From: Rhodobiaceae bacterium UBA7804
GTDB taxonomy: Bacteria; Pseudomonadota; Alphaproteobacteria; Parvibaculales; Parvibaculaceae
Reading direction: 5' to 3'
Assembly: GCA_002480495.1 (NCBI GenBank)
Contig: DLCG01000017.1
Span: 473 to 64,472, forward strand
Length of the DNA: 64,000 bases
Positions 18,360 through 30,508 of the stretch are shown here, in pieces. The position numbers and the translations under genes were made by a program. The notes under the pieces were generated by a model. The model saw nothing but the letters and a program-made list of their open reading frames with translations, was not told the DNA's origin and ran no database searches. Each line of letters begins with the position of its first letter. Positions within the stretch are counted from its first letter, which is position 1.

Positions 18360-19820
18360 TCAACTGCGATAATCCGCATTGATGCGGATGTAGTCGTATG
18401 TGAGATCGCAGGTCCAGACCGTGGCGGAGGACTTGCCGACGCCAACATCCACTTCAATGTCGATATCCGAACCCTTCATGTGGCGAGCGACCGGCGTTTC
18501 GTCATAGCCGGGCACGGCCATGCCGTTCTTCGCCACATCGATACCGCCGATCCGGATCGACAGCTTGTCGCGATCAGCCGCCTCACCCGACTTGCCGACC
18601 GCCATGACGACGCGGCCCCAATTCGCATCCTCGCCCGCAATCGCCGTCTTAACGAGCGGCGAATTGGCGATAGCCATGCCGATCCGGCGAGCCGCCTGAT
18701 GACTTTGCGCGCCCGAGACCGCGATACGGATGAACTTCGTCGCGCCCTCGCCGTCCTTCACCACCTGGTGCGAGAGATCGAGCATGAGGTCGTCGAGCGC
18801 CGCCCGGAAATCGCGAAGCCGCGGATCGCCTGCCCTGGTGATCGGCGCTTCATCCTTCATCGCGGTGCCCGTTGCGAAAACAAGCACCGTGTCGGAGGTG
18901 GAGGTGTCGCTGTCGACCGTAATCGCGTTGAAGCTGTCGCGAACGCCCAGCAGAAGCAGCGTCTGCAGGATTTTCGCCGGGATCGCCGCATCCGTGAAAA
19001 TGAAGACGAGCATGGTGGCAAGGTCCGGCGCGATCATGCCCGACCCCTTGGCGATGCCGTTGATCGTCACTTCGGCGTTGCCGACTTTCACCTTGCGCGT
19101 GGCGAGCTTCGGATAGGTGTCCGTCGTCATGATGGCACGGGCGGCCTCGTCCCACTTGTCGGCGGAAGCGGCACCAAGCGCGGCGTCGATACCCTTTACC
19201 AAGGGCTCGGGGTCCATCGGCTGGCCGATGACACCGGTGGATGCGATGAAAACATCCTTCTGACGGCAATTCCCGGCCTGCGCAGCCGCAGCCGCCGTCG
19301 CCTTGACCGTTGCGACGCCCGCCTTGCCGGTGAACGCGTTGGAATTGCCGGAATTGACGACGAGCATGCGGCCCTCGCCGCCATCGGAAAGGGAGGACTT
19401 GCACCATTCGACGGGCGCGGAGGCGGTCTTCGAGGTCGTGAAGACACCGGCGGCCTGCGTGCCATCCACCATCTTCGCGACGAGAAGATCGGTGCGCCCC
19501 TTGTATTTGATGCCGGCGGCTGTCGTGCCGAGAAGCACGCCTTCGATGGGCGGCAGCTTGGCGTATGATTTGGGCGCGAGGGGGGAAACCTTGGGCGCTG
19601 CCTTCTTCTTGACCGGCTTCCGGGCGGGTTTCTTCGCGGGCTTGGCGGCGGATTTTGCCGCGGCCTTCGGCTTTGCGGCAGCTTTGGGCTTCGCCGTCTT
19701 GCGCTGGGCGCGGGTCAGCTTCGCCTTGCTGTGCGGCTTCGCCTTTGCCTTCCCGCTCGCCTTGCGCTTGGGCTTCACCGAAGTCTTGGTGCCCGTCCGC
19801 GTCGTCTTCCTGATCGCCAT
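18360..19820 (-). CDS. argJ: Bifunctional ornithine acetyltransferase / N-acetylglutamate synthase with a histone-like N-terminal tail
   Basis: ArgJ recycles the acetyl group from N-acetylornithine to glutamate in arginine synthesis. The catalytic part (from about residue 88, LPPIEGVLLGTTAAG) is complete. It contains the self-cleavage site KGSGMIAPDLATML with nucleophile Thr269. Unusually, residues 1-78 form a basic tail with 24 lysines and no acidic residue, rich in KAAAK and AKP units; ArgJ is normally about 400-415 residues and lacks this. The tail looks translated: the ATG at 19820 has a GGAG site, and no in-frame Met occurs between the tail and the fold. It lies 37 bases after the parvulin gene, probably in one operon. 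Confidence 0.94.
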   Translation of the reverse strand: MAIRKTTRTGTKTSVKPKRKASGKAKAKPHSKAKLTRAQRKTAKPKAAAKPKAAAKSAAKPAKKPARKPVKKKAAPKVSPLAPKSYAKLPPIEGVLLGTTAAGIKYKGRTDLLVAKMVDGTQAAGVFTTSKTASAPVEWCKSSLSDGGEGRMLVVNSGNSNAFTGKAGVATVKATAAAAAQAGNCRQKDVFIASTGVIGQPMDPEPLVKGIDAALGAASADKWDEAARAIMTTDTYPKLATRKVKVGNAEVTINGIAKGSGMIAPDLATMLVFIFTDAAIPAKILQTLLLLGVRDSFNAITVDSDTSTSDTVLVFATGTAMKDEAPITRAGDPRLRDFRAALDDLMLDLSHQVVKDGEGATKFIRIAVSGAQSHQAARRIGMAIANSPLVKTAIAGEDANWGRVVMAVGKSGEAADRDKLSIRIGGIDVAKNGMAVPGYDETPVARHMKGSDIDIEVDVGVGKSSATVWTCDLTYDYIRINADYRS

Positions 19821-19857
19821 ACGCCGCTCCGCCTGCTAGCTGCCTCTCACGCCCGCG

Positions 19858-20739
19858 TTACTCTTCGGCGGGCGGCGCAAGCTGCGGGCGTCCGGACGAA
19901 GGCGCGGCCGATTCGGCGCCGATAATCTCGATCTTCGCATCGGAGCGCAATTTCTCCATGACCTTTTGCCCCTCTTCGCGCGCAATTTTCCGCACGATGT
20001 CGTCATGCGCTTCCTCCAGCGTGGGCCTTGGCAGGTCTCGGAACTCGACGAGCTGGATCACATGCCAGCCGAACTGCGTCTGCACCGGCCCGGAGACTTC
20101 TCCGGGCTTCATCGCAAAGACCGCCTCTGCGAATTCCGGCACCATTTCTTCCTTCCGGAAGAAGCCGAGGTCCCCGTCATCCGGCGAGCCAGGATCGCGC
20201 GAATATTCCTTCGCCGCATCCTCGAAACTCTTGCCGCTGTCGATCTCGGCCGCGACCTTTTTCGCCTGCTCCTCGCTTTCGAGCAGGATATGGCGGGCAT
20301 GGGCTTCCCGCTCCGCCGGAGCTTCGGCAATATTCTTTTCGTACCAGGCCCGAACCGCTTCATCGGTAACCTTGTCCTGCATGAGCTGGACCCAGTAGAC
20401 GTCGCGCAGCGCCTTTTCGTTGAAGTATTCCTGCCGGCGCTTGACCGCGGGATCGTCGTCCACATGCTTTTCCTTCGCCTCGAGTGCGACGACCCGCCTG
20501 TCGATCAGCATGCCGAGGAGATACTGGAAGCGCAGCTGGGGCTCGAGCTGGGCCAGCGCCGCGCCCATTTCCTCATCCGCCATGGCGATATCCGAATAGC
20601 GGATCGGCGTTCCGTCGACTTCTGCCACCACCTCGTCGCTGACCTCTTTCTCCTGGGCAAGCACGGGGCTTACGCAAAGCGCGGCCAGAAGGAGCGCCAG
20701 GGAAGCGGCCACCGAGGCGGAATGACGGAAAACGGACAT
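19858..20739 (-). CDS. Periplasmic peptidyl-prolyl isomerase (parvulin/PpiC type)
   Basis: A 293-residue secreted foldase. It has a signal peptide (1-28, cleavage probably after VLA), an N-terminal helical chaperone region of SurA/PrsA type, and a parvulin domain (about 135-235) with ARHILLESEEQAKKV, GSPDDGDLGFF and QFGWHVIQL. The C-terminus is Pro/Ala-rich. It would assist folding of exported proteins. It is divergent from secA across about 270 bases, which fits a joint role in export, and it heads the run to argJ and mutT. Confidence 0.92.
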   Translation of the reverse strand: MSVFRHSASVAASLALLLAALCVSPVLAQEKEVSDEVVAEVDGTPIRYSDIAMADEEMGAALAQLEPQLRFQYLLGMLIDRRVVALEAKEKHVDDDPAVKRRQEYFNEKALRDVYWVQLMQDKVTDEAVRAWYEKNIAEAPAEREAHARHILLESEEQAKKVAAEIDSGKSFEDAAKEYSRDPGSPDDGDLGFFRKEEMVPEFAEAVFAMKPGEVSGPVQTQFGWHVIQLVEFRDLPRPTLEEAHDDIVRKIAREEGQKVMEKLRSDAKIEIIGAESAAPSSGRPQLAPPAEE

Positions 20740-21012
20740 GGGATGGACCCTCCTTGAGCGGACAAGCAGATCGAGCGGGCAGAAACCCCCTCTTCGGAGC
20801 TTCGTTCAGGGAAGCAGCCGAAAGGGGCCGAAATCGGGCTGGCCATAATGGGGCCCGCACCCCGGTCACACAAGCGCCACACCCCGCCCATAAACGGTGC
20901 AGTTACCGGCAAATTGCGAGCTTCCGCCAAGATCCGCGGAGGCCCGCGCTCGATTGACAAGCCAGAGACGCCCCCTTACATCGGGAGCGCACCGCAAGAG
21001 GAATTTGACCTG

Positions 21013-23739
<2,727 letters not shown>

Positions 23740-23776
23740 GATAGCTGTCGCCGCAAAAACGAATCGCCGAAACGAA

Positions 23777-23804
23777 AAGAGCCGCATCCGAGGATGCGGC
23801 TCTT
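23777..23804. terminator. Bidirectional intrinsic terminator between secA and the MFS gene
   Basis: A perfect 12-base-pair stem (AAGAGCCGCATC / GATGCGGCTCTT) closes a four-base loop. On the minus strand it is followed by TTCGTTTCG and on the plus strand by CTCTTTCG, so it can serve both convergent genes: secA on the plus and the MFS carrier on the minus strand. Confidence 0.85.
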
Positions 23805-23823
23805 CTCTTTCGTCTATCCCGCG

Positions 23824-25188
23824 TCAGGCGCGATGGCCGCCCGAGCCTGCCTTCTTCAGATGGTGCCCCGCCAGGAAATAATGCGCTGCCGCCCAGATAT
23901 TCAGCAGCGCCGTTCCGAACAGCGCCCAGCGCAGCGACTGGTTACCCATACCGAAGCTGTGATTGAAGATATCCGACAGGATTCCGACGAATTGCGGCCC
24001 GAAGCCGAGGCCGATGATGTTGATGATGAACAGCATCACCGCCGAGGCCAACGCACGCTTGGCAGGCGGCGTGAGCGTCTGGATCATCGCGAAGGAGGGC
24101 CCCAGATAGAAGGCGCCGAGGAACGAAATCGGCACATAGAGGACCCAGAGGATCGAAACGCCATGGCTTCCGATATGGAAGACGGGCCAGTTGTCGGTGA
24201 GATAGAACGCAACGATAAAGGGCACGACGAGGATCTTCGCCCATGCGACGACCCATGTGTTCCAGCGCGCATCCTTCGCCGCCAGGTGGTCCGTCAGCCG
24301 CCCGCCGATATAGGCGCCGAGACCGCCCACGATGCCGACCATCAAGGCGAGATAGCTCGAGACCTCGCCGATCGACATGCCATGAGTGCGGATGAGGAAT
24401 GCCGGACCCCACATCACACCGCCATACCCGACAAAGGAAGTTATGGTCACACCGACCACGACATGCCGCGCGGCGGCCGTGTGCCAGAGATGATGGAACC
24501 CCTCCTTGACGATCTTTAAGCCGGTGCGAAAGTTGAGCGGCGCGTCGTGCTTCTCCGGCGCCATCCCGTCCGCACCGCCCCGGGGCGGCTCGACAAGCGT
24601 GAAACGCACAATGAGCGCCAGGATGAGACCGGGCAGACCGACGACGAAGAAAGCCGCGCGCCAGCCATACCAGACCGCAACCCAGCCGCCGACGAGGAAG
24701 CCGATCATCACGCCGAAATAGACGCCGAGCGAATAGACGGCCATGGCGCTTGCGCGCTCGTTCGGCGCGTACATGTCTGCGATCATCGAATGAGACGGGG
24801 GGCTGGAGCCGGCCTCGCCGATACCGACGCCGATGCGCGCCAGCGCAAGCTGCCAGAAATTCGTCGCCAATCCGCAAAGCGCGGTCATGCCGCTCCAGAT
24901 CGCGATGGCCCAGGCGATGATGTTGCGCCGGTTGCCGCGGTCGGCAATGAGCGCGATCGGAATGCCGAGGGTGGCATAGAAGATCGCAAAGGCGATGCCA
25001 GACAGGAAGCCTAGCTGGGTATCCGACAACATGAGTTCCGCCTTGATGGGCTCAAGAAGGATTCCCATGATGTTTCGATCGACATGGCTCGACGTATAGC
25101 CGAGCACCAGGATCATGAGCGCATAACGTCGATAGCCCGGCGACAGCTTTGCAGGCGCTGTCTCCTTGGCCATTGCAGCTTCGGCCAT
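23824..25188 (-). CDS. MFS transporter
   Basis: A 454-residue carrier with 12 predicted membrane helices. The motif-A-like loop after helix 2 (LIADRGNRRN) and the segment GEAGSSPPSHSMIADMY, seen in the Spinster/glycerol-phosphate-like MFS branch of proteobacteria, are present. I start at ATG 25188 with GGGGAGAGG upstream. The substrate is unknown; it lies divergent from the epoxide hydrolase pair, so uptake of the same class of compound is possible (inference). Confidence 0.88.
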   Translation of the reverse strand: MAEAAMAKETAPAKLSPGYRRYALMILVLGYTSSHVDRNIMGILLEPIKAELMLSDTQLGFLSGIAFAIFYATLGIPIALIADRGNRRNIIAWAIAIWSGMTALCGLATNFWQLALARIGVGIGEAGSSPPSHSMIADMYAPNERASAMAVYSLGVYFGVMIGFLVGGWVAVWYGWRAAFFVVGLPGLILALIVRFTLVEPPRGGADGMAPEKHDAPLNFRTGLKIVKEGFHHLWHTAAARHVVVGVTITSFVGYGGVMWGPAFLIRTHGMSIGEVSSYLALMVGIVGGLGAYIGGRLTDHLAAKDARWNTWVVAWAKILVVPFIVAFYLTDNWPVFHIGSHGVSILWVLYVPISFLGAFYLGPSFAMIQTLTPPAKRALASAVMLFIINIIGLGFGPQFVGILSDIFNHSFGMGNQSLRWALFGTALLNIWAAAHYFLAGHHLKKAGSGGHRA

Positions 25189-25334
25189 TCCCTCTCCCCT
25201 CGATTTTCCGTGTTCTTGTCGCGCAACTCTAGAGACGGTTGGACCTGCCTGCAATCTCGCCCGCTTGCGGCGGCGCCCCGCGCTGCCATAATCCCCGGCA
25301 ACGAAAAACCACAACGCAGAACAGCGAGGCCGAA

Positions 25335-26525
25335 ATGACCGGGAAAAGCCCCACGCCATTCACGATCGAAATTCCGCAAGGGAAGCTCGATGCAATCATG
25401 GCGAAGGTGCGCGCCTATGAATGGCATGAAATGCCGGAGATCGCGCCCGGCGCGGATCGCTGGGCCTATGGCACCGACATGGAATATATGCGTGAACTTT
25501 GCACCTACTGGGCGGAGAAGTTCGACTGGCGCGCGGCAGAGAAGAAACTGAACGCCTTTCCCCAGTTCCATGCCGAGGTGGACGGACAGAATATCCACTT
25601 CATTCATGTGAAAGGGTCCGGATCGAACCCGGAGACGGTCGTTCTCACGCATGGCTGGCCGGGCTCAGTCTTCGAATTCTATGGCGTCATCGAACAGCTC
25701 GCTCATCCGGAGAAATTCGGCGGCAACCCCGAGGACGGTGTGAACCTCGTCGTACCTTCACTTCCCGGTTACGGCTTTTCCGGCAAGCCGAAGAAACCCA
25801 TCGGCCCGCGCGGAACGGCGGCGCTTTGGGACAAGCTGATGCGCGAGGTGCTCGGCTACGAGACCTATATCGCGCAAGGCGGCGATTGGGGGTCCGTGGT
25901 TTCGGGCTGGCTGGCCTACGACCACGCGGTGACGAAGGGCGGCGGCTGCAAGGCAGTTCACCTCAACATGTATGGCGTTCGGCCCGCGGCGCTGCCCGAA
26001 ACGGAAGCAGAGCAGCAATGGGCAGCCGGCGCGGCCATGACGTTCGAGCTCGAAAGCGCCTATCTGCGTTTGCAGATGACGAAGCCTCAGACGCTTTCCT
26101 ACGGCATGATGGACAGCCCCGTCGGCGCGGCTGCCTGGATCGTCGAGAAATTCAACGGATGGTCCGACAGGCGTGGACCGGGAGGCCAGGAGCATATCGA
26201 GAATGCCTTCTCGAAGGACCAGCTCCTCACCAACATCATGATCTATCTCGTTACCGGAACCTTCAACACCGCCACATGGTTCTATCGCGGCATGTTCGAG
26301 GAAGGCGGCACCAACATGGCGCCGGGAACGCAGGTCGACATTCCGACCGGGATCGCGAACTACCCGAAGGAATTTCTCGTCTTTCCTCCGCGCAGCATGG
26401 TGGAGAAGGGCTACAACATCGTCCGCTGGAGCGATTTCGAACATGGTGGACATTTTGCGGCGCTCGAAACCGGCAAGGTCTTCGCCGATGACCTGCGCGC
26501 ATTTATCAACCAGGTGAAGGGGTAA
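25335..26525 (+). CDS. Epoxide hydrolase, microsomal (EPHX1) type, copy 1
   Basis: A 396-residue alpha/beta hydrolase with the N-terminal epoxide hydrolase domain (about 8-115). It shows the oxyanion motif HGWPG (106-110), nucleophile Asp184 (GGDWGS) and catalytic His373 (EHGGHFAALE). These enzymes open epoxides to diols through an aspartyl ester. No signal peptide is visible, so it is cytoplasmic. The ATG at 25335 follows a GCGAGG site. It is the first of two related genes, ten bases apart, followed by a permease in the same transcript. The substrate cannot be read from sequence; juvenile-hormone and xenobiotic epoxide hydrolases share this fold. Confidence 0.92.
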   Translation: MTGKSPTPFTIEIPQGKLDAIMAKVRAYEWHEMPEIAPGADRWAYGTDMEYMRELCTYWAEKFDWRAAEKKLNAFPQFHAEVDGQNIHFIHVKGSGSNPETVVLTHGWPGSVFEFYGVIEQLAHPEKFGGNPEDGVNLVVPSLPGYGFSGKPKKPIGPRGTAALWDKLMREVLGYETYIAQGGDWGSVVSGWLAYDHAVTKGGGCKAVHLNMYGVRPAALPETEAEQQWAAGAAMTFELESAYLRLQMTKPQTLSYGMMDSPVGAAAWIVEKFNGWSDRRGPGGQEHIENAFSKDQLLTNIMIYLVTGTFNTATWFYRGMFEEGGTNMAPGTQVDIPTGIANYPKEFLVFPPRSMVEKGYNIVRWSDFEHGGHFAALETGKVFADDLRAFINQVKG

Positions 26526-26535
26526 GACACACGCC

Positions 26536-27759
26536 ATGTCACATCGCATCGTGCCCGCCGATCCCTTCACCATTCATGTGCCGGATGCGGAGATCGAAGA
26601 CCTGAAGCGCAGGCTTCAGCGTACGCGTTTTCCGAACGAGCCGCTCGGCAACGAGAACTGGGAGTACGGTACGAGCCTGCCATACATGGAGCGGCTCATC
26701 GAATATTGGCGCGACGATTTCGACTGGCGCGCGGCGGAGGCGAAGCTCAACCGCTTTCCGCAGTACCGCGCAACGCTGACGGATGACGACGAAGAAGACC
26801 ACACGATCCACTTCCTCTATGAGCGCGGCTCGGGAGACAATCCCATCCCCCTGATCCTCACGCATGGCTGGCCATCGACCTTTCGCGAATTTCTGGACGT
26901 TGTCGATCCCCTGGCCCATCCGGAAAAATATGGACGCGACGGACCTGCCTTCGACGTAATCGTGCCCTCGCTTGTCGGTTATGGCTTTTCCTCGCTGCCC
27001 CGCAAGCCGATAGGCCCGGCGGCCATCGCCGATCTCTGGCACCGTCTGATGACCGAGGTTCTCGGCTACGATCGCTACGCCGCACAGGCTGGCGACTGGG
27101 GGAGTTTCGTGACCTCGCGTCTCGCCCTGCAGCATGCCGACAGCCTGATGGGCATACACCTCACCATGTTGCCGCTGCGGCCAGCGTTGAAGCACGAAAG
27201 CCAGCCGCCCGTGAGCGAGGAAGAAGGTCACTGGATTGCAGGAATGCAGAAATGGTGGCGGCAGGAGGAAGGCTATCGCTCCATCCAGTCCACGAAGCCG
27301 ATGGCGCTCGCCTTCGGCCTGATGGATAGCCCGGCCGGTCTCGCGGGCTGGCTCGCCGACAAATATTACCGGCTCGGCGACACCGATAAGACCGACACGA
27401 TGGAAGGCATGATCGCCCGCTTCCCCTTCGACGACATTCTCACCCAGTTCTCGATCTACTGGTTCACCGGCACGATCAATTCCGCGAACACACTCTACAA
27501 GGCGGGACCGGCCGAGGGCTCCGCGCAACTTCTTCCCGGCGAAAAGGTTGTCGTTCCCACAGCCTATTCCGAATATCCGATCGACGTCCTCCCGGACACG
27601 CCGCGTTCCTGGGCCGAGCGCAGCTACAACATTGTGCGCTGGCGCATCATGGACCGGGGCGGCCATTTCGCGGCGATGGAGGAGCCGGAACTCTTTGCTG
27701 ACGACGTGCGGGACGCATTTCGCGAAATGGGCGTGACGAAGGGAGGCGCCACCACATGA
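26536..27759 (+). CDS. Epoxide hydrolase, microsomal (EPHX1) type, copy 2
   Basis: A 407-residue relative of the upstream gene with the same layout: epoxide hydrolase N-domain (about 8-120), HGWPS (110-114), nucleophile Asp187 (AGDWGS) and His377 (RGGHFAAME). The two share the frame of motifs (W-Y-G-T, F-D-W-R-A-A, G-Y-G-F) but differ widely between them, so this is an old duplication rather than a fresh one. Its stop overlaps the permease start by four bases (27756-27759). Confidence 0.92.
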   Translation: MSHRIVPADPFTIHVPDAEIEDLKRRLQRTRFPNEPLGNENWEYGTSLPYMERLIEYWRDDFDWRAAEAKLNRFPQYRATLTDDDEEDHTIHFLYERGSGDNPIPLILTHGWPSTFREFLDVVDPLAHPEKYGRDGPAFDVIVPSLVGYGFSSLPRKPIGPAAIADLWHRLMTEVLGYDRYAAQAGDWGSFVTSRLALQHADSLMGIHLTMLPLRPALKHESQPPVSEEEGHWIAGMQKWWRQEEGYRSIQSTKPMALAFGLMDSPAGLAGWLADKYYRLGDTDKTDTMEGMIARFPFDDILTQFSIYWFTGTINSANTLYKAGPAEGSAQLLPGEKVVVPTAYSEYPIDVLPDTPRSWAERSYNIVRWRIMDRGGHFAAMEEPELFADDVRDAFREMGVTKGGATT

Positions 27760-29531
27760 CGCTCGAGCAGGGACTTGCCTTCGGTATCCTTTTCCTTGCT
27801 CTTGTCCTCTTCGCGTCAGGCAAGCTGCGTCACGACATCGTCGCTCTCATTGCGTTGGTGGCCGTCGGCCTCGCCGGCCTGGTGGAGCCGGCCGAAATCG
27901 TCTCCGGTTTCGGTCACCCGGCCGTCATAACGGTTGCCGCCGTGCTCGTGGTATCGGAAGCGCTGCGCAGCTCGGGTCTCGTCGATGTCGTCGTGCAGAG
28001 GATCGAACCTCTCACGAAGACCGCAACCGGACATATCGCCATTCTCACCGGTGTAGTCGCTCTCGCTTCATCCTTCATGAACAATGTGGGAGCGCTCGCC
28101 ATCATGCTGCCAGTCGCACTGGCGACGGCAACGGAGCGCGGCCGCCCGCCGGCGATGCTCCTGATGCCCATTGCCTTCGGCTCGATGCTCGGTGGCATGA
28201 TCACGCTGATCGGAACGCCGCCCAACATCATCATTGCGAGCTTCCGCCGCTCCTATGCGGAGGAACCTTTCCATATGTTCGACTTCGCATGGGTCGGACT
28301 GCCGATCGCTGTCATCGGCATTCTCTTCATCGCGCTTGGCGCCTGGCGGCTCATTCCACGCGAACGCAAGGGCGGCGTGCAGCCCGAAGACATGTTTTCA
28401 CTCGAGGAATATGTCATCGAGGTGCGCGTTCGCGACAAGAGCCCGCTTGCCGGGCGTCGCGTCGCGCACATGGAAACGGCGGCGGGCGAAGAGATCGCAA
28501 TTGCGGCGCGCGTGCGCGAGGACGGCCAGCTCTACCAGCCGGAGTCCTGGCAGCCGATCACAGCTGGCGATCTTTTCATCCTGCGCGCCGATCCGGCCGA
28601 ACTCACCGAATTCCTCGACACGCAGGGGCTCGAACTCGTCGGCCCCGAAGGCGATATACGCTCCGACATCACCAGCAGCGACCTGAAGCTGGTGGAAGCC
28701 ATTGTCGGGCCGAACTCGCAGCTGATCGGCTTCGGGCCGCGCACGCTCGCGCGCCTCTCACAGGGCGAGTTTCAGCTCTTCGCCGTCGCACGTCAGGGCG
28801 AACCCATCGGCGGACGCCTGCACAATGTCCGTTTCCAGACGGGCGACGTGCTTCTCCTGCAGACCCGCGAGGGAGAAGACCTGAAGGTGCCCGTCGAACT
28901 CGGCCTGTTACCGTTGCCCGAACGCGGCCTTCGCCTCGGCGGTCCGCGCAGGCTCGGGACCGCCTTCGCGATCTTCGCCGGCGCCATCGGGCTTTCGATG
29001 ACGGGCATCCTGCCGATTGCCGTCGCCTTCATCGCGGCGATCGTCCTCTATGTCATCATCGGGATATTGCCGCTGCGCGATCTCTACCGGCATATCGACT
29101 GGCCTGTGATCGTGCTTCTCGGCGCGATGATTCCGGTGGGCCAGGCATTGCAGAATACCGGCGCCGATCTTCTCATCGCCGAAACGATCGCGGGCATGGC
29201 GGATACGCTGCCCGTCTGGGCCGTCGTCGCGCTTCTTCTCATTGCCACCATGGTGCTGACGGACGTCGTGAACAATGCCGCCACGGCGCTCATCATGGCG
29301 CCGATTTCCATAGCGATCGCGCAGGTGCTCGACGTGAACCCGGATGCATTCCTGATGACCATCGCCATAGGCGCGAGCTGCGCCTTTCTGACACCCATCG
29401 GCCATCAGTCGAACACGCTCGTGATGGGCCCGGGCGGCTACAAGTTCTCGGATTACTGGAGGCTTGGCCTTCCGCTGGAAACCGTGGTCGTTCTCGTCGC
29501 GGTACCGCTGATCATGTTCTTCTGGGCCTGA
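27756..29531 (+). CDS. SLC13/DASS-type permease with TrkA-C domains
   Basis: A 591-residue inner-membrane protein. The N-terminal half has the ion-transporter helices with FMNNVGALAIMLP and GSMLGGMITLIGTPPN. Two cytoplasmic TrkA-C regulatory domains follow (about 215-285 and 300-375). The C-terminal half repeats the fold with VVNNAATALIMAPIS and TPIGHQSN. This is the architecture of sodium-coupled anion (sulfate, dicarboxylate) carriers of the divalent-anion/CitT group. Translational coupling to the second epoxide hydrolase suggests it moves an anion linked to that pathway. Confidence 0.88.
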   Translation: MTLEQGLAFGILFLALVLFASGKLRHDIVALIALVAVGLAGLVEPAEIVSGFGHPAVITVAAVLVVSEALRSSGLVDVVVQRIEPLTKTATGHIAILTGVVALASSFMNNVGALAIMLPVALATATERGRPPAMLLMPIAFGSMLGGMITLIGTPPNIIIASFRRSYAEEPFHMFDFAWVGLPIAVIGILFIALGAWRLIPRERKGGVQPEDMFSLEEYVIEVRVRDKSPLAGRRVAHMETAAGEEIAIAARVREDGQLYQPESWQPITAGDLFILRADPAELTEFLDTQGLELVGPEGDIRSDITSSDLKLVEAIVGPNSQLIGFGPRTLARLSQGEFQLFAVARQGEPIGGRLHNVRFQTGDVLLLQTREGEDLKVPVELGLLPLPERGLRLGGPRRLGTAFAIFAGAIGLSMTGILPIAVAFIAAIVLYVIIGILPLRDLYRHIDWPVIVLLGAMIPVGQALQNTGADLLIAETIAGMADTLPVWAVVALLLIATMVLTDVVNNAATALIMAPISIAIAQVLDVNPDAFLMTIAIGASCAFLTPIGHQSNTLVMGPGGYKFSDYWRLGLPLETVVVLVAVPLIMFFWA

Positions 29532-29548
29532 TCTTCTGGGCCTGATCT
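29521..29548. repeat. 14-base tandem duplication at the permease 3' end
   Basis: TCTGGGCCTGATCT occurs twice in direct succession. The first copy holds the last codons and the TGA of the permease; the second ends exactly before the convergent accA stop codon at 29549. It looks like a recent slip duplication in the spacer and leaves both proteins intact. Confidence 0.8.
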
Positions 29549-30508
29549 TCAGGAGAGACTGAGACGCCCCATGGCGAGGAACTTCTCGCGGCGGACACGC
29601 CTGAGGGAGTCGGCATCGAGTTTCTCGAGACCCTTCAGCTCCTCGGCGATCGCATCGCCCGTCTCCTTGATCATCTGATTGCGCTCGCGATGCGCGCCGC
29701 CTACCGGCTCGGGCAGGATTCGGTCTATCACGCCGAGTTCATGCAGATGCTGCGCGGTGATCTTCATCGCCGTCGCCGCGTCCTTTGCCTTGTCGGAACT
29801 CCGCCACAGAATGGAGGAGGCGCCTTCGGGCGAGATCACGCTGTAGATCGAGTGTTCGAGCATCAGCACGCGATTGCCGCAGGCGATGCCAATGGCGCCG
29901 CCGGACATGCCTTCGCCGATGATCACCGAAACGAGCGGAACGCCAAGAGAGAGACAACGGTCGGTTGAGCGCGCAATGGCTTCTGCGACGCTACGCTCTT
30001 CGCTTTCCATCCCCGGATAGGCACCCGATGTGTCGGCGAGCGTGACAACGGGAATGCCGAAGCGCTCGGCAAGCGTCATCAGGCGAATCGCCTTGCGATA
30101 ACCTTCCGGTCGGGCCATTCCGAAATTGTGTTTCAGACGGCTCTGCGTGTCCGAGCCCTTTTCATGGCCGATGAACATCACCGAACGTCCGCGAAACCTG
30201 CCGATGCCTCCGACGATGGCCGCGTCCTCGCCATAGACGCGGTCGCCCGCGAGCGGCGTGAAATCTTCAGCAAGACGTTCGACATAATCGAGGAAATGCG
30301 GCCTTGCCGGGTGACGCGCCACCTGAACTTTCTGCCAGGGCGTCAGTGAGGCATATGTTTCCTGAAGAAGCTGGGCGGCCTTCTGTTCGAGCTTCGCCAC
30401 TTCGTCGCCGATACTGACGGACGGATCTTCCTGGGCGAGGAGCTTCAGCTCCTGCACCTTCCCTTCAAGTTCGGCAATCGGTTTCTCGAAATCGAGATAG
30501 GTATGCAT
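29549..30508 (-). CDS. accA: Acetyl-CoA carboxylase carboxyltransferase subunit alpha
   Basis: Carries the carboxyl group from biotin to acetyl-CoA, with AccD, in the first step of fatty-acid synthesis. The 319 residues begin MHTYLDFEKPIAELEGKV and include LADTSGAYPG, GEGMSGGAIGIACGN and SPEGASSILW, all usual for AccA. I start at ATG 30508; an upstream in-frame start adds nothing conserved. The glycine of the common GEGGSGGA motif is methionine here, a mild variation. Confidence 0.96.
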   Translation of the reverse strand: MHTYLDFEKPIAELEGKVQELKLLAQEDPSVSIGDEVAKLEQKAAQLLQETYASLTPWQKVQVARHPARPHFLDYVERLAEDFTPLAGDRVYGEDAAIVGGIGRFRGRSVMFIGHEKGSDTQSRLKHNFGMARPEGYRKAIRLMTLAERFGIPVVTLADTSGAYPGMESEERSVAEAIARSTDRCLSLGVPLVSVIIGEGMSGGAIGIACGNRVLMLEHSIYSVISPEGASSILWRSSDKAKDAATAMKITAQHLHELGVIDRILPEPVGGAHRERNQMIKETGDAIAEELKGLEKLDADSLRRVRREKFLAMGRLSLS

